Shown here: positions 35,380-49,895 of the stretch, in pieces | Layout: the number at the start of each line of letters is the position of its first letter | How positions within the stretch are numbered: the first letter of the stretch is position 1 | DNA from: Petrosia ficiformis | Lineage: Eukaryota; Porifera; Demospongiae; Haplosclerida; Petrosiidae | Assembly: GCA_947044365.1 (NCBI GenBank) | Contig: OX345651.1 | Span: 2,123,926-2,187,925, forward strand | Direction: 5' to 3' | Length of the DNA: 64,000 bases | Notes under the pieces: model-generated | Told to the model about the DNA's origin: nothing | The model's input: only the letters and a program-made list of their open reading frames with translations | The model's database searches: none | Program-made: the position numbers and the translations under genes

Positions 35380-38070
35380 CATGAGGAATCCGCTAGGACC
35401 CATTATGATTATTCTAGTTCCCAAAATGAGTCAAATAGGACCCAATACGCGTCCACTAGGACACATAAGGAGTCCAATAGGACTAAATAGGACTCCACTT
35501 GAATTCGTTAGGAGTCCAATAGGACCCATACTTACATCATAAGCACCCAAGAGGTCTCCACTAAAACCCCTTAGGAGTCATCCTTTAGGAGTCCTATAGG
35601 ACCCATAATTAGACCATAAGCACCCAAGAGGACTCCACTAGGACCCATTAGGAGTCTAATAGGACCCATTAGGAGTCAACTAGGACCCAAAAGGAGTCCA
35701 CTAAGACCCATTAGGTGTCCAATAGGACCCATAAGGAGTCCACTAGGACCCATTAGGAGTCCACTAGGACACATAAGGAGTAAACTAGGACTAAATAGGA
35801 CTCTACTTGAATCCATTAGGAGTCCACTAGGACCCATAATTAGACCATAAGCATCCAAGAGGACTCCACTAGGACCCATTAGGAGTCTACTAGGACCCAT
35901 TAGGAGTCAACTAGGACCAATAAGGAGACCACTAGGACCCACGAAATGTCCACTAGGACCCATGGGAAGTCCACTAGGACCCATTATGATTCCACTAGAT
36001 CCCAAAAGGAATCAATTAGGACCCAATAGGAGTCCACTAGGACCCAATAGGGGAACTCTAGGACCAATAAGGGGTCCAATATAACCCAATGGGAGTCAAC
36101 TAGGATCCGTTAGGAGTCCACTATGACCTCTAGGTAATCCACTATTACCAATTAGGAGTCCAATAGGACCCATTTGGCGTCTATTGGACCCAATAGGAGT
36201 CCACTTGAATCCATTAGGAGTCCAATAGGACCCATAATTAGACCATAAGCACCCAAGAGGACTCCACTAGGACCCATTAGGAGTCCACTAGGACCCATAA
36301 TTAGACCATAAGCACCCAAAAGGACTCCACTAGGACCCATTAGGAGTCTACTAGGACCCATTAGGAGTCAATTAGGACCCATAAGGAGTCCACTAGGACC
36401 CATGAGGAGTCCACTAGGACTAAATAGGACTCCACTTGAATCCATTAGGAGTCCACTAGGACCCATAATTAGACCATAAGCATCCAAGAGGACTCCACTA
36501 GGACCCATTAGGAGTCTACTAGGACCCATTAGGAGTCAACTAGGACCCATAAGGAGACCACTAGGACCCAATAGGACTCCACTAGGACCCAATAGGAGTA
36601 CCAATAAGGAGTCCACTAGGACCCCACAGAAGTCCACTAGGACCAATAATGAGTCCACTATTACCCATTAGGTGTCCACTAAGACCCATAAGGAGTCCAC
36701 TAGGACCTCTTAGGAGTCCACTAGGACCCAATAGGACTCCACAAGGACCCAATAGGTGTCCACTTGCACCCATAAGGAGTCCACTTGGACCCAATAGGAC
36801 TCTACTAGGACCCATTAGGAGTCCAATAGGACCAATAAGGAGTTCAATAGGAGTCCAGTAGGACCAATAAGGAGTCCACTAGGACCCACTAGCAGTCAAC
36901 TAGGAGCAATGAGGAGTCCACTACGAACCATTAATTGTCCACTAGGACCCATAAGCATTCCGGTAGGACCCAATTGGACTGCACAAGCACCCATTAGGAG
37001 TTTGCTAGGAACTAATAGGAGTCCACTTGGACCCAATAGGTGTCCACTAGGACCCTGTAGGAGTCAACTAGAAGCCATTAGGAGTCCACTACGACCCATT
37101 AAGTGTCCACTAGGACCCATAAGCAGTCCACTAGGACCCAATAGGACTAAACTAGGACCAAATAGGAGTCCACTAGGACCCATTAGGAGTGCACTAGGAC
37201 CCACTAGGAGTCCAATAGGACTAAATAGGACTCCACTAGGACCCATAAGGAGTCCATAATGATCCAAGAGAACTCCACTAGGACCCATGAGGAGTCCACT
37301 AGAATCCATTAGGAGTCGACTAGGACACATAAGGAGTCCATAAGTACCCAATAGGACTCCACTAGGACCCAGGAGGAATCCGCTAGGACCCATTATGATT
37401 ACTCTAGTTCCCAAAATGAGTCAATTAGGACCAAATACGCGTCCACTAGGTCACATAAGGAGTCCAATAGGACTAAATAGGACTCCACTTGAACCCATTA
37501 GGAGTCCAATAGGACCCATAATTAGACCATAAGCACCCAAGAGGACTCCACTAGGACCCATTAGGAGTCTAATAGGATCCACTAGGAGTCAATTAGGACC
37601 CAAAAGGAGTCCACTAAGACCCATTAAGTGTCCAATAGGACCCATAAGGAGTCCACTAGGACCCATTAGGAGTCCACTAGGACACATAAGGAGTCCAATA
37701 GGACTAAATAGGACTCCAGTTGAATCCATTAGGAGTCCACTAGGACCCATAATTAGACCATAAGCACCCAAGAGGACTCCACTAGGACCCATTAGGAGTC
37801 TACTAGGACCCATTAGGAGTCAACTAGGACCTATAAGGAGTCCACTAGGACCCACGAGGAGTCCACTAGGACCCATGAGGAGTCCACTAGGACCCATTAT
37901 GATTCCAATAGATCCCAAAAGGAATCAATTATGACCCAATAGGAGTCCACTATGACCCAATAGGAGAACTCGAGGACCAATAAGGGGTCCAATATAACCC
38001 AATGGGAGTCAACTAGGATCCGTTAGAGTCCACTATGACCTCTAGGTAATCCACTATGACCAATTAGGAG
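35380..38070 (-). repeat. ~2-kb imperfect duplication inside the array
   Basis: The run beginning GAGGAATCCGCTAGGACCC near 35380 recurs near 37372 with the following CTAGTTCCCAAAATGAGTC and ACGCGTCCACTAGG. Downstream blocks match at roughly 1.9-2.0-kb spacing (frames 35676-35900 and 37589-37813). Copies differ by scattered substitutions and small indels. Confidence 0.65.
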
Positions 38071-38504
38071 TCCAATAGGACCCATAAGGAGTCCACTAGG
38101 ACCCATAAGGAGTCCACTAGGACCCATAAGGAGTCCACTAGGACCCATGAGGAGTCCACTAGGACTAAATAGGACTCCACTTGAATCCATTAGGAGTCCA
38201 CTAGGACCCATAATTAGACCATAAGCACCCAAGAGGACTCCACTAGGACCGATTAGGAGTCCACTAGGACCCATAATTAGACCATAAGCACCCAAGAGGA
38301 CTCCACTAGAACCCATTAGGACTCCACTAGGACCCATTAGGAGTCTACTAGGACCCATTAGGAGTCAACTAGGACCCATAAGGAGTCCACTAGGACCCAC
38401 GAGGAGTCCACTATTACCCATTAGGATTCCACTAGCCCAATAGGTCTCCAATAGGACACAATAGGACTGCACAAGCACCCATTAGGAGTCCTCTAGGACC
38501 CATT

Positions 38505-41500
38505 AGGAGTGCACTTGGACTTATTAAGTGTACCCATTAGGAGTTCACTAGGACCCATAAGGTGTCCACTATGACCCAATAGGCCTCCGCTAGGACCCAA
38601 TAGGAGTCCCAATGGACCAATAAGGAGTCCACTAGGACCCATTAGGAGTCCGCTAGTACCAATAAGGAGTCCACTAGGACCCATTAGGTGTCCTCTAGGA
38701 CCCATAAGGAGTCCATAATCACACAATAGGACTCCACTAGGACCCATGATGTATCCACTAGGACCCATTATGATTCCACTATATCCCAAAAGGAGTACCC
38801 AATAGTAGTCCACTAAGATCCATTAGGAGTCCACTAGGACCCATAAGGAAAATACTAGGACCCAATGGGTCTGCACTAGGACGCAATAAGACTCCACTAG
38901 GACCCATTAGGAGTCCACTAGGACCCATTCGGAGTCCACTATGACCCATTAAGTGTCCACTAGTACCCATAAGGAGTGCACTAGGACCCAATAGGACTCT
39001 GCTAGGACCCAATAGTAGTCCAATAGGACCAATAAGGAGTACACTAGGACCCATTATGGGTACAATAGGACCCATAAAGATTCCAGTAGGACCCAGTAGG
39101 ACCCAATAGGACTGCACAAGCACATATTAGGAGTCCACTAGGACCCATTAGGAGTCCTCTGGGACAAATAACGGTCCACTAGGACCCAATAGGACTCCAC
39201 TAGGACCCATAAGGAGTCCACTAGGACCCAATAGGTGTCCTCTAGGACCCATAAGAACTCCATAATGACTCAATAGGACTCCAATAGGACCCATGATGTA
39301 TCCACTAGGATTCCACCAGATCCCAAAATGAGTCAATAGTAGTCCACTAAGATCCATTAGGAGTCCAATAGGACCCATATGGAAAATACTAGGACCCAAT
39401 GGGTCTGCACTAGGACTCCACTAGGTTGCATAAGGAGTCCACTAGGACCCAATGGGACTCCATTAGGACGCAATAGAGTCCACTTGTACCCATTAGGAGT
39501 CCTCTAGGACCCATAAGGAATCCACTAGGACCCTATAGCTCTCCACTACGACCCAATAAGAGTCCACTAGGACCCAATAGGAGTCCACTAGGACCCAATA
39601 GGAGTCCACTAGGACCCATTAGGAGTCCACTAGGACCCAATATTAGTCCACTAGGACTCATTAGGAGTCCACTAGGACCCATTAGGAGTCCACTAGGACT
39701 CAATAAAAGTCCACTAGGACCCATCAGGAGTCCACTAGATCCCAAGCTGAGTCCATTAGGACCCAATTGGAGTCCAATAGGACCCAATCGGACTCCAATA
39801 GGACGCAATAAGAGTCCACTAGGACCAATAACGGGTCTACTAGTACCCAGTAGGAGTCCATTACGACCAGTTAGGAGTCCACTAGGACTCATAAGGAGTC
39901 CACTAGGACCCAATAAGTGTCCACTAAGACCCATTATCAGTCCAATAGGACTAATTGGGAGTCCACTAGGACCCAATAGGACTCCACTAGGACCAATAAG
40001 GAGTCCACTATTACCCATTAGGTGTCCACTAAGACCCATTAGGAGAAGACTTGGACCCATTAGGAGTTCACTAGGACCCAATAGGACACCACTAGGACCC
40101 ATTAGGAGTCAACTATGATCCATTAGGAGTCCACTAGGACCCATAAGGAGTGCACTACGACCCAATAGGAGTCTACTAGGACCCAATACGAGTCCAATAT
40201 GACCTATGAGGAGTCCACTCGGACCCATTAGGAGTCCACTCGGACCCATTAGGAGTCCACTATTACCCATTAGGTGTCCACTAAGACCCATTAGGAGAAG
40301 ACTTGGACCCATTAGGAGTTCACTAGGACCCAATAGGACACCACTAGGACCCATTAGGAGTCAACTATGATCCATTAGGAGTCCACTAGGACCCATAAGG
40401 AGTGCACTACGACCCAATAGGAGTCTACTAGGACCCAATACGAGTCCAATATGACCTATGAGGAGTCCACTCGGACCCATTAGGAGTCCACTCGGACCCA
40501 TTAGGAGTCCACTATGACCATTAAGGAATCCAAAAGAACCCAAAAGGAGTCCGTTCGGACCCAATAGGAGTCCAATAAGAAAAAATTAGACTCCTTATGA
40601 GTCCACTAGGACTAATACGTTGTCCACTAGGACTTTAATAGGACTCCACTATGACCAAACAGGACTCCACTAGGACCCATTACGAGTCCACTAAGACCCA
40701 TTAAGATTCCACTAGATCCCAAAAGGAGTCCATTAGGACCCAATAGGAGTCCACTTGTACCCATTAGGAGTCCTCTAGGACCCATAAGGAATCCACTAGG
40801 ACCCTATAGCTCTCCACTACGACTCAATAAGAGTCCACTAGGACCCAATAGGAGTCCACTAGGACCCATTAGGAGTCCACTAGGACCCAATATTAGTCCA
40901 CTAGGACTCATTAGGAGTCCACTAGGACCCATTAGGAGTCCACTAGGACTCAATAAAAGTCCACTAGGACCCATCAGGAGTCCACTAGATCCCAAACTGA
41001 GTCCCTTAGGACCCAATTGGAGTCCAATAGGACCCAATCGGACTCCAATAGGACGCAATAAGAGTCCACTAGGACCAATAACGGGTCTACTAGGACCCAA
41101 TAGGAGTCCACTAGGACCCAAAAAGTAGTCCACTAGGACCAAATAGGAGTCCACTAGGACCCCTGAAGAGTTCACTCGGACCCAATAGGACTCCAATAGG
41201 ACCCAATAAGTGTCCACTAGGACCAATAAGGAGTCCACTAGGACCCAATAGGAGTCCATTAGGACCCAATGGGAGTCCACTATATAGGACCCATTAGGAG
41301 TCCATCAAGATCCATTAGGAGTCCACAAGGACCCATAAGGTGTCCACTAGGTTCAAATAGGACTCCACTAGGAGCCAATAAGAGTACCAACAAGGAGTCC
41401 AATAGGACCCAATAGGAGTCCACTAGGACCAATAAGGAGTCCACTATGACCCATTAGGTGTTCTCTATGACCCATTTGGAGTTCATTACGACCCATTAGG

Positions 41501-44447
41501 AATCCACTAGGACCCATTAGGAGTCCACAAGGACCAATAAAGAGTCCACTAGGACATAATAGGACTCCACTAGGACCCATTAGAAGTCCACTAGGACCCA
41601 TTATGATTCCACTAGATCCCACAAGTAGTCCATTAGGACCCAATAGGTGTCCCCTAAGACCCAATAGGAGTCCACAAGGAACCATAATGTGTCCACTAGG
41701 ACCCAATAGGACTCCAACAGGACCCATTAGGAGTCTACTAGGACCCATAAATAGTCCACTAGGACCCAAAAGGACTCCAATACGACCGAATAAGAGTCCA
41801 CTAGGACCAATAAGGAGTTCACTAGTACCCAGTAGGAGTCCATTACGACCAATTAGGAGTCCACTAGGACTCATAAGGAGTCTACTAGGACCCAATAAGT
41901 GTCCACTAAGACCCATTATCAGTCCAATAGGACTAATTGGGAGTCCACTAGGACCCAATAGGACTCCACTAGGACCAATAAGGAGTCCACTATTACCCAT
42001 TAGGTGTCCACTAAGACCCATAAGGAGTCCACTAGGACCCATTAGGAGTCCACTAGGACCCAATCGGTGTCCACTAGGACCCATTAGGAGTCCACTAGGA
42101 CCCATTAGGAGTGCACTTGGACTTATTAAGTGTACCCATTAGGAGTTCACTAGGACCCATAAGGTGTCCACTATGACCCAATAGGCCTCCGCTAGGACCC
42201 AATAGGAGTCCCAATGGACCAATAAGGAGTCCACTAGGACCCATTAGGAGTCCGCTAGTACCAATAAGGAGTCCACTAGGACCCATTAGGTGTCCTCTAG
42301 GACCCATAAGGAGTCCTTAATCACACAATAGGACTCCACTAGGACCCATGATGTATCCACTAGGACCCATTATGATTCCACTATATCCCAAAAGGAGTAC
42401 CCAATAGTAGTCCACTAAGATCCATTAGGAGTCCACTAGGACCCATAAGGAAAATACTAGGACCCAATGGGTCTGCACTAGGACGCAATAAGACTCCACT
42501 AGGACCCATTAGGAGTCCACTAGGACCCATTCGGAGTCCACTATGACCCATTAAGTGTCCACTAGTACCCATAAGGAGTGCACTAGGACCCAATAGGACT
42601 CTGCTAGGACCCAATAGTAGTCCAATAGGATCAATAAGGAGTACACTAGGACCCATTATGGGTACAATAGGACCCATAAAGATTCCAGTAGGACCCAATA
42701 GGACTGCACAAGCACATATTAGGAGTCCACTAGGACCCATTAGGAGTCCTCTGGGACAAATAACGGTCCACTAAAACCCAATAGGACTCCACTAGGACCC
42801 ATAAGGAGTCCACTAGGACCCAATAGGTGTCCTCTAGGACCCATAAGAACTCCATAATGACTCAATAGGACTCCAATAGGACCCATGATGTATCCACTAG
42901 GATTCCACCAGATCCCAAAATGAGTCAATAGTAGTCCACTAAGATCCATTAGGAGTCCAATAGGACCCATATGGAAAATACTAGGACCCAATGGGTCTGC
43001 ACTAGGACTCCACTAGGTTGCATAAGGAGTCCACTAGGACCCAATGGGACTCCATTAGGACGCAATAGAGTCCACTTGTACCCATTAGGAGTCCTCTAGG
43101 ACCCATAAGGAATCCACTAGGACCCTATAGCTCTCCACTACGACCCAATAAGAGTCCACTAGGACCCAATAGGAGTCCACTAGGACCCAATAGGAGTCCA
43201 CTAGGACCCATTAGGAGTCCACTAGGACCCAATATTAGTCCACTAGGACTCATTAGGAGTCCACTAGGACCCATTAGGAGTCCACTAGGACTCAATAAAA
43301 GTCCACTAGGACCCATCAGGAGTCCACTAGATCCCAAGCTGAGTCCATTAGGACCCAATTGGAGTCCAATAGGACCCAATCGGACTCCAATAGGACGCAA
43401 TAAGAGTCCACTAGGACCAATAACGGGTCTACTAGTACCCAGTAGGAGTCCATTACGACCAGTTAGGAGTCCACTAGGACTCATAAGGAGTCCACTAGGA
43501 CCCAATAAGTGTCCACTAAGACCCATTATCAGTCCAATAGGACTAATTGGGAGTCCACTAGGACCCAATAGGACTCCACTAGGACCAATAAGGAGTCCAC
43601 TATTACCCATTAGGTGTCCACTAAGACCCATTAGGAGAAGACTTGGACCCATTAGGAGTTCACTAGGACCCAATAGGACACCACTAGGACCCATTAGGAG
43701 TCAACTATGATCCATTAGGAGTCCACTAGGACCCATAAGGAGTGCACTACGACCCAATAGGAGTCTACTAGGACCCAATACGAGTCCAATATGACCTATG
43801 AGGAGTCCACTCGGACCCATTAGGAGTCCACTCGGACCCATTAGGAGTCCACTATTACCCATTAGGTGTCCACTAAGACCCATTAGGAGAAGACTTGGAC
43901 CCATTAGGAGTTCACTAGGACCCAATAGGACACCACTAGGACCCATTAGGAGTCAACTATGATCCATTAGGAGTCCACTAGGACCCATAAGGAGTGCACT
44001 ACGACCCAATAGGAGTCTACTAGGACCCAATACGAGTCCAATATGACCTATGAGGAGTCCACTCGGACCCATTAGGAGTCCACTCGGACCCATTAGGAGT
44101 CCACTATGACCATTAAGGAGTCCAAAAGAACCCAAAAGGAGTCCGTTCGGACTTAATAGGAGTCCAATAAGAAAAAATTAGACTCCTTATGAGTCCACTA
44201 GGACTAATACGTTGTCCACTAGGACTTTAATAGGACTCCACTATGACCAAACAGGACTCCACTAGGACCCATTACGAGTCCACTAAGACCCATTAAGATT
44301 CCACTAGATCCCAAAAGGAGTCCATTAGGACCCAATAGGAGTCCACTTGTACCCATTAGGAGTCCTCTAGGACCCATAAGGAATCCACTAGGACCCTATA
44401 GCTCTCCACTACGACCCAATAAGAGTCCACTAGGACCCAATAGGAGT
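38505..44447 (-). repeat. Higher-order duplication: two ~2.35-kb copies 3.6 kb apart
   Basis: 38505-40853 and 42107-44447 are near-identical. The offset is 3602 bp at first and 3592 after a 10-bp indel (an extra GTAGGACCCA near 39090). Both contain GTGCACTTGGACTTATTAAG at the start and CCCTATAGCTCTCCACTAC at the end. The latter word also occurs once inside each copy. They differ by only a few substitutions, for example CTAGGACC against CTAAAACC near 39180 and 42772. Confidence 0.85.
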
Positions 44448-45128
44448 CCACTAAGACCAATAAGGAGTCCACTATGACCCATTAGGTGTTCTCTATGACC
44501 CATTTGGAGTTCATTACGACCCATTAGGAATCCACTAGGACCCATTAGGAGTCCACAAGGACCAATAAAGAGTCCACTAGGACATAATAGGACTCCACTA
44601 GGACCCATTAGAAGTCCACTAGGACCCATTATGATTCCACTAGATCCCACAAGTAGTCCATTAGGACCCAATAGGTGTCCCCTAAGACCCATTAGGAGTC
44701 CACGAGGAACCATAATGTGTCCACTAGGACCCAATAGGACTCCAACAGGACCCATTAGGAGTCTACTAGGACCCATAAATAGTCCACTAGGACCCAAAAG
44801 GACTCCAATACGACCGAATAAGAGTCCACTAGGACCAATAAGGAGTTCACTAGTACCCAGTAGGAGTCTATTACGACCAATTAGGAGTCCACTAGGACTC
44901 ATAAGGAGTCTACTAGGACCCAATAAGTGTCCACTAAGACCCATTATCAGTCCAATAGGCCTAATTGGGAGTCCACTAGGACCCAATAGGACTCCACTAG
45001 GACCAATAAGGAGTCCACTATTACCCACTAGGTGTCCACTAAGACCCATAAGGAGTCCACTAGGACCCATTAGGAGTCCACTAGGACCCAATCGGTGTCC
45101 ACTAGGACCCATTAGGAGTCCACTAGGA
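41431..45128 (-). repeat. Second duplicated block, ~670 bp at 3028-bp offset
   Basis: 41431-42100 and 44459-45128 share AATAAGGAGTCCACTATGAC, GTGTTCTCTATGACCC, CCCACAAGTAGTCC and the following units. A partial third copy lies at about 48430-48800, and the 38.8-39.4-kb block is reused at about 46.7-47.2 kb. The array therefore grew by repeated copying of kilobase blocks. Confidence 0.75.
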
Positions 45129-48100
45129 CCCATAAGGAGACCATTAGGACCCAATGGGACTGCACTAGGACGCAATAAGAGTCCACTAGGAACAATATAG
45201 AGTTCACTAGGACCCAATAGGAGTCCACTAGGACCCAATAGGACTAAACTAGGACCCAATCGGTGTCCACTAGGACCCATTAGGAGTCCACTAAGACCAA
45301 TAAGGAGACCCTTAGGACCCAATAGGCGTCCACTATGACTCATTAGGATTCCACTGGGACAAATAAGGAGTCCAATAGGACCCATTAGGAGTCCACTAGG
45401 ACCCATAATGTGTCAAATAGGACCAAATCGGTCTCCACTAGATCCCGTTAGGAATCCACTAGGACCCATAAGGAGTCCATAAGGACCCAATAGGACTACC
45501 AATGAGGAGTCCACTAGGATCCAATATGAGTCCAATAAGACCCATTAGGAAACCTCTATCACCCATACGGTGTCCACTAGGACCCAACAGAAGTCCAGTA
45601 GGACCAAGGAGGAGTCCACTACGACCCATTAGCACTCCACTACGATCAATAAGTAGTCATTAAGGACCCAATAGGACTCCACTATGACCCATGACGAGTC
45701 CACTAGGACCCAATAGGACTCCATTACTACCCAATAAGAGTCCACTAGGACGATTAAGCAGTCCACTAGGACCCATTAGGAGTCCAATAGGACCCATAAG
45801 TAGTCCATTAGGACCCAAAAGGACTCCACTGGGACCCTTTAGGAGTCTACTAGGACCTATTAGGAGTCCACTAGGACGCAAAAGGAGTCCACTAGGACCC
45901 ATCAGGAACCCATAATGACCCAATAGGACTCCACTATGACCCATTAGGAGTCCACTAGGACCCATAAGGAGTCCACTAGGACCAAATAGGAGTCCAATAA
46001 GACCTATAAGGAGTGAACTACGACCCATAAGGAGTCCACTAGGACCCAGTAAAAATCCATTAGGACCAATTAGGAGTCCACTAGGACCCATAAGGAGTCC
46101 ATTAGGACCCAATAGGACTCCACCAGGACCCATTAGGTGTCCACTAGGACACATAAGGTGTCCAATAGGACGAAACATAAGGAGTCCAATAGGTCCAAAT
46201 AGGAGTCTACTAGGACCCATTAGGAGACCAGTAGGACCCATAAGGAGGCCACTAACACCCAGTAAGTGTCCAGTAGGACCAATAAGGAGTCCGCTAGGAC
46301 CCAGTAGGAGTCCACTACGACCCATTAGGAGTCCACTAAAAGCCATTAATAGTCCACTAAGACCCGTAAGGTGTCCACTAGGACCCAATAGGACTCCTCT
46401 AGGACCCGAAAGGAGTCCAATAAAACCAATAAGGAGTACACTAGCACCCAGTAGAAGTCCACTAGGACCAATAAGGAGTCCACTAGGACCCGTTAGGTGT
46501 CCACTAGGAAACAACAAAAGTCCACTAGGACCCATTAGGAGTACACTAGGACCCAATAGGAGACAACTTGGACCCAATAGGAGTCCAATAGTGTCCAATA
46601 GGACCCAATAGGAGTCCAGTAGAACCAATAAGTAGTCCACTAGGACCCATTATGAGTCCACTAGGACCCATAAGGAGTCCACTAGGACCCAACAGAACTC
46701 CACTAGAACCCATTAGTAGTCCACTAGGACCCATTAGGAGTCCACTAGGACCCATTCGGAGTCCACTATGACCCATTAAGTGTCCACTAGTACCCATAAG
46801 GAGTGCACTAGGACCCAATAGGACTCTGCTAGGACCCAATAGGAGTCCAATAGGACCAATAAGGAGTACACTAGGACCCATTATGGGTACAATAGGACCC
46901 ATAAAGATTCCAGTAGGACCCAATAGGACTGCACAAGCACATATTAGGAGTCCACTAGGACCCATTAGGAGTCCTCTGGGACAAATAACGGTCCACTAGG
47001 ACCCAATAGGACTCCACTAGGACCCATAAGGAGTCCACTAGGACCCAATAGGTGTCCTCTAGGACCCATAAGAACTCCATAATGACTCAATAGGACTCCA
47101 ATAGGACCCATGATGTATCCACTAGGATTCCACCAGATCCCAAAATGAGTCAATAGTAGTCCACTAAGATCCATTAGGAGTCCAATAGTACCCATAAGGA
47201 GTCCACTAGGACCCAATGGGACTCCACTAGGACGCAATAAGGCACACTAGGATCCATAAGGAGTCCACTAGGACCCATTAGTAGTGCACTTGGACTCATT
47301 AGGAGTTCACTAGGACCCATAAGGTGTCCACTATGACCCAATAGGCCTCCACTAGGACCCAATGGACAAATAAGGAGTTCACTAGGACCCAGTAGGAGTC
47401 CGCTAGTACCAATAAGGAGTCCACTAGGACCCATTAGGTGTCCTCTAGGACCCATAAGGAGTCCATAATCACACAATAGGACTCCACTAGGACCCATGAT
47501 GTATCCACTAGGACCCATTATGATTCCACTATATCTCACAAGGAGTACCCAATAGTAGTCCACTAAGATCCATTAGGAGTCCAATAGGACCCATATGGAA
47601 AATACTAGGACCCAATGGGTCTGCACTAGGACTCCACTAGGACGCATAAGGAGTCCACTAGGACCCAATGGGACTCCATTAGGACGCAATAAGAGTCCAC
47701 TAGTAACAGTATGGAGTCCACTAGGACCCAACAGGAGTCCACTAGGACCAATTAGGAGTCCACTATGACCCATTCGGAGTCCAATAGGACCCAATAGGAG
47801 TCTACTAGGACATATTAGGAGTGAACTACGACCCATAAGGAGTCCACTAGGACCCAGTAGGAATCTACTAGGACCAATTAGGAGTCCACTAGGACCCAAT
47901 ATTAGTCCACTAGGACTCATTAGGAGTCCACTAGGACCCATTAGGAGTCCACTAGGACTCAATAAAAGTCCACTAGGACCCATCAGGAGTCCACTAGATC
48001 CCAAACTGAGTCCATTAGGACCCAATTGGACTCCAATAGGACGCAATAAGAGTCCACTAGGACCAATAACGGGTCTACTAGGACCCAATAGGAGTCCACT

Positions 48101-49526
48101 AGGACCCAATAAGTAGTCCACTAGGACCAAATAGGAGTCCACTAGGACCCCTGAGGAGTTCACTCGGACCCAATAGGACTCCAATAGGACCCAATAAGTG
48201 TCCACTAGGACCAATAAGGAGTCCACTAGGACCCAATAGGAGTCCATTAGGACCCAATGGGAGTCCACTATATAGGACCCATTAGGAGTCCATCAAGATC
48301 CATTAGGAGTCCACAAGGACCCATAAGGTGTCCACTAGGTTCAAATAGGACTCCACTAGGAGCCAATAAGAGTCCAATAGGACCAACAAGGAGTCCAATA
48401 GGACCCAATAGGAGTCCACTAGGACCAATAAGGAGTCCACTAGATCCCACAAGTAGTCCATTAGGACCCAATAGGTGTTCCCTAAGACCCATTAGGAGTC
48501 CACGAGGAACCATAATGTGTCCACTAGGACCCAATAGGACCCATTAGGAGTCTACTAGGACCCATAAATAGTCCACTAGGACCCAAAAAAACTCCACTAC
48601 GACCGAATAAGAGTCCACTAGGACCAATAAGAAGTCCACTAGTACCCAGTAGGAGTCCATTACGACCAATTAGGAGTCCACTAGGACTCATAAGGAGTCT
48701 ACTAGGACCCAATAAGTGTCCACTAAGACCCATTATCAGTCCAATAGGACTAATTGGGAGTCCACTAGGACCCAATAGGACTCCACTAGGACCAATAAGG
48801 AGTCCTCTAGGACTCCAATAGGACTCCACTAGCAATCATTAGGAGTCCACTAGGACCCATTATGATTCCACTAGATCCCAAAAAAAGTCCATTAGGACCC
48901 AATAGGAGTCCACTAAGACCCATTATGAGTCCAATAGGACCAATTAGGAGTCAAATAGGACCCAATAGGAGTCCACTAGGAACCGTTAGGAGTCCGCTAG
49001 GACCCATTAGGAGTCCTCTCAGACCCATAAGGACTCCATTAGGACCAAATAGGAGTCCATTATGACCCATAAGGAGTCCACTAGGACCGATATGGAGGCC
49101 ACTAGGACCAATAAGGAGTCCACTAGGACCCAATAGGAGTCCACTAGGACCAACAAGGAGTCCACTAGGACCCGTTATGAGGCCACTAGGACCCATTAGG
49201 AGTCCGCTAGGACCCATTAGGTTTCCACTAAAACCCATAAGGAGTCCACTTGGACTCATAAGGAGTCCACTATGACGCATTAGGAGTCCATTAGGACCCG
49301 TAAGGAGTCGAATAGGACCCAATAGGAGTCCACTATGACCAAATAGGAGTCCACTAGAACCAACAAGGAGTCCACTAGGACCCATTAGGAGGCCACTAGG
49401 ACCCATTTGGAGTCCATTATGACCCATAATGAGTCCATTAGGACCCAATAGGACTCCACTAGGACCCATTAGGAATCCACTAGGACCTATAAGGTGTCCA
49501 CTAGTACCAAATAGGATTCCATTAGG

Positions 49527-49895
49527 ATCAAGGGCGTAGGCAGGAAGAATGAATAGGGTAGGCTAAACGGAAGTGGCGTGCGCAGCGCGGCGAAAATTTT
49601 AGCTAAATAATTATTCATGATGGGTGTGGTCAATTAATAATCTCGTAACTGTTGACTAACCCAGCCTAATATGGCGCTATAGAAGTTATCTCAAGTTGTA
49701 TTTACTGAAAAGAATCAAAAGTTGTCTGGAAAACAATTATATTTCCAACATAATTATCATTATTATTTATCCTGTAAGTATATAATTTTTTTAAATTTTA
49801 TTATATACAGTATTTGAGAAGTAATTAAGAAATAAGTTCAAAATCTGAGGGTAGGCTAAAGCCTACCCTAGCCTACTGCTAGCTACGCCCTTGAT
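49527..49895. mobile_element. 369-bp TIR element inserted in the 21-bp array
   Basis: A non-array island with perfect 13-bp terminal inverted repeats ATCAAGGGCGTAG. The similarity extends imperfectly inward (GGGTAGGCTAAA near both ends). Inside are a CG-rich patch (GGCGTGCGCAGCGCGGCG) and AT-rich DNA without an ORF. Flanking array units resume directly on both sides. No clear target duplication was found, so the superfamily is not assigned. It marks at least one insertion after the array formed. Confidence 0.85.

Larger units (their letters stand above)
32272..49526 (-). repeat. 21-bp minisatellite array, main block (reverse orientation)
   Basis: More than 17 kb of the same repeat as in the arms, orientation GGACCCATTA / GGAGTCCACTA, with base substitutions, occasional 1-10-bp indels and recurrent variant blocks. 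Typical recurring variants are GATTCCAGTAGGACC next to GACTGCACAAGCACC, and GATTCCACTAGATCCCAAAA. Open frames here reach 336 codons (44396-45406, minus), reading degenerate MGPSGLL heptads; they follow from repeat length and are not genes. No other gene was seen inside. Confidence 0.95.

Noticed and set aside
44396..45406. 336-codon minus-strand frame of MGPSGLL heptads as a collagen-like or silk-like protein
   Set aside because: It is one of many frames kept open by the 21-bp repeat. Equivalent frames exist on both strands and in shifted phase, ends are random, and no conserved flanking domain or signal peptide is present.
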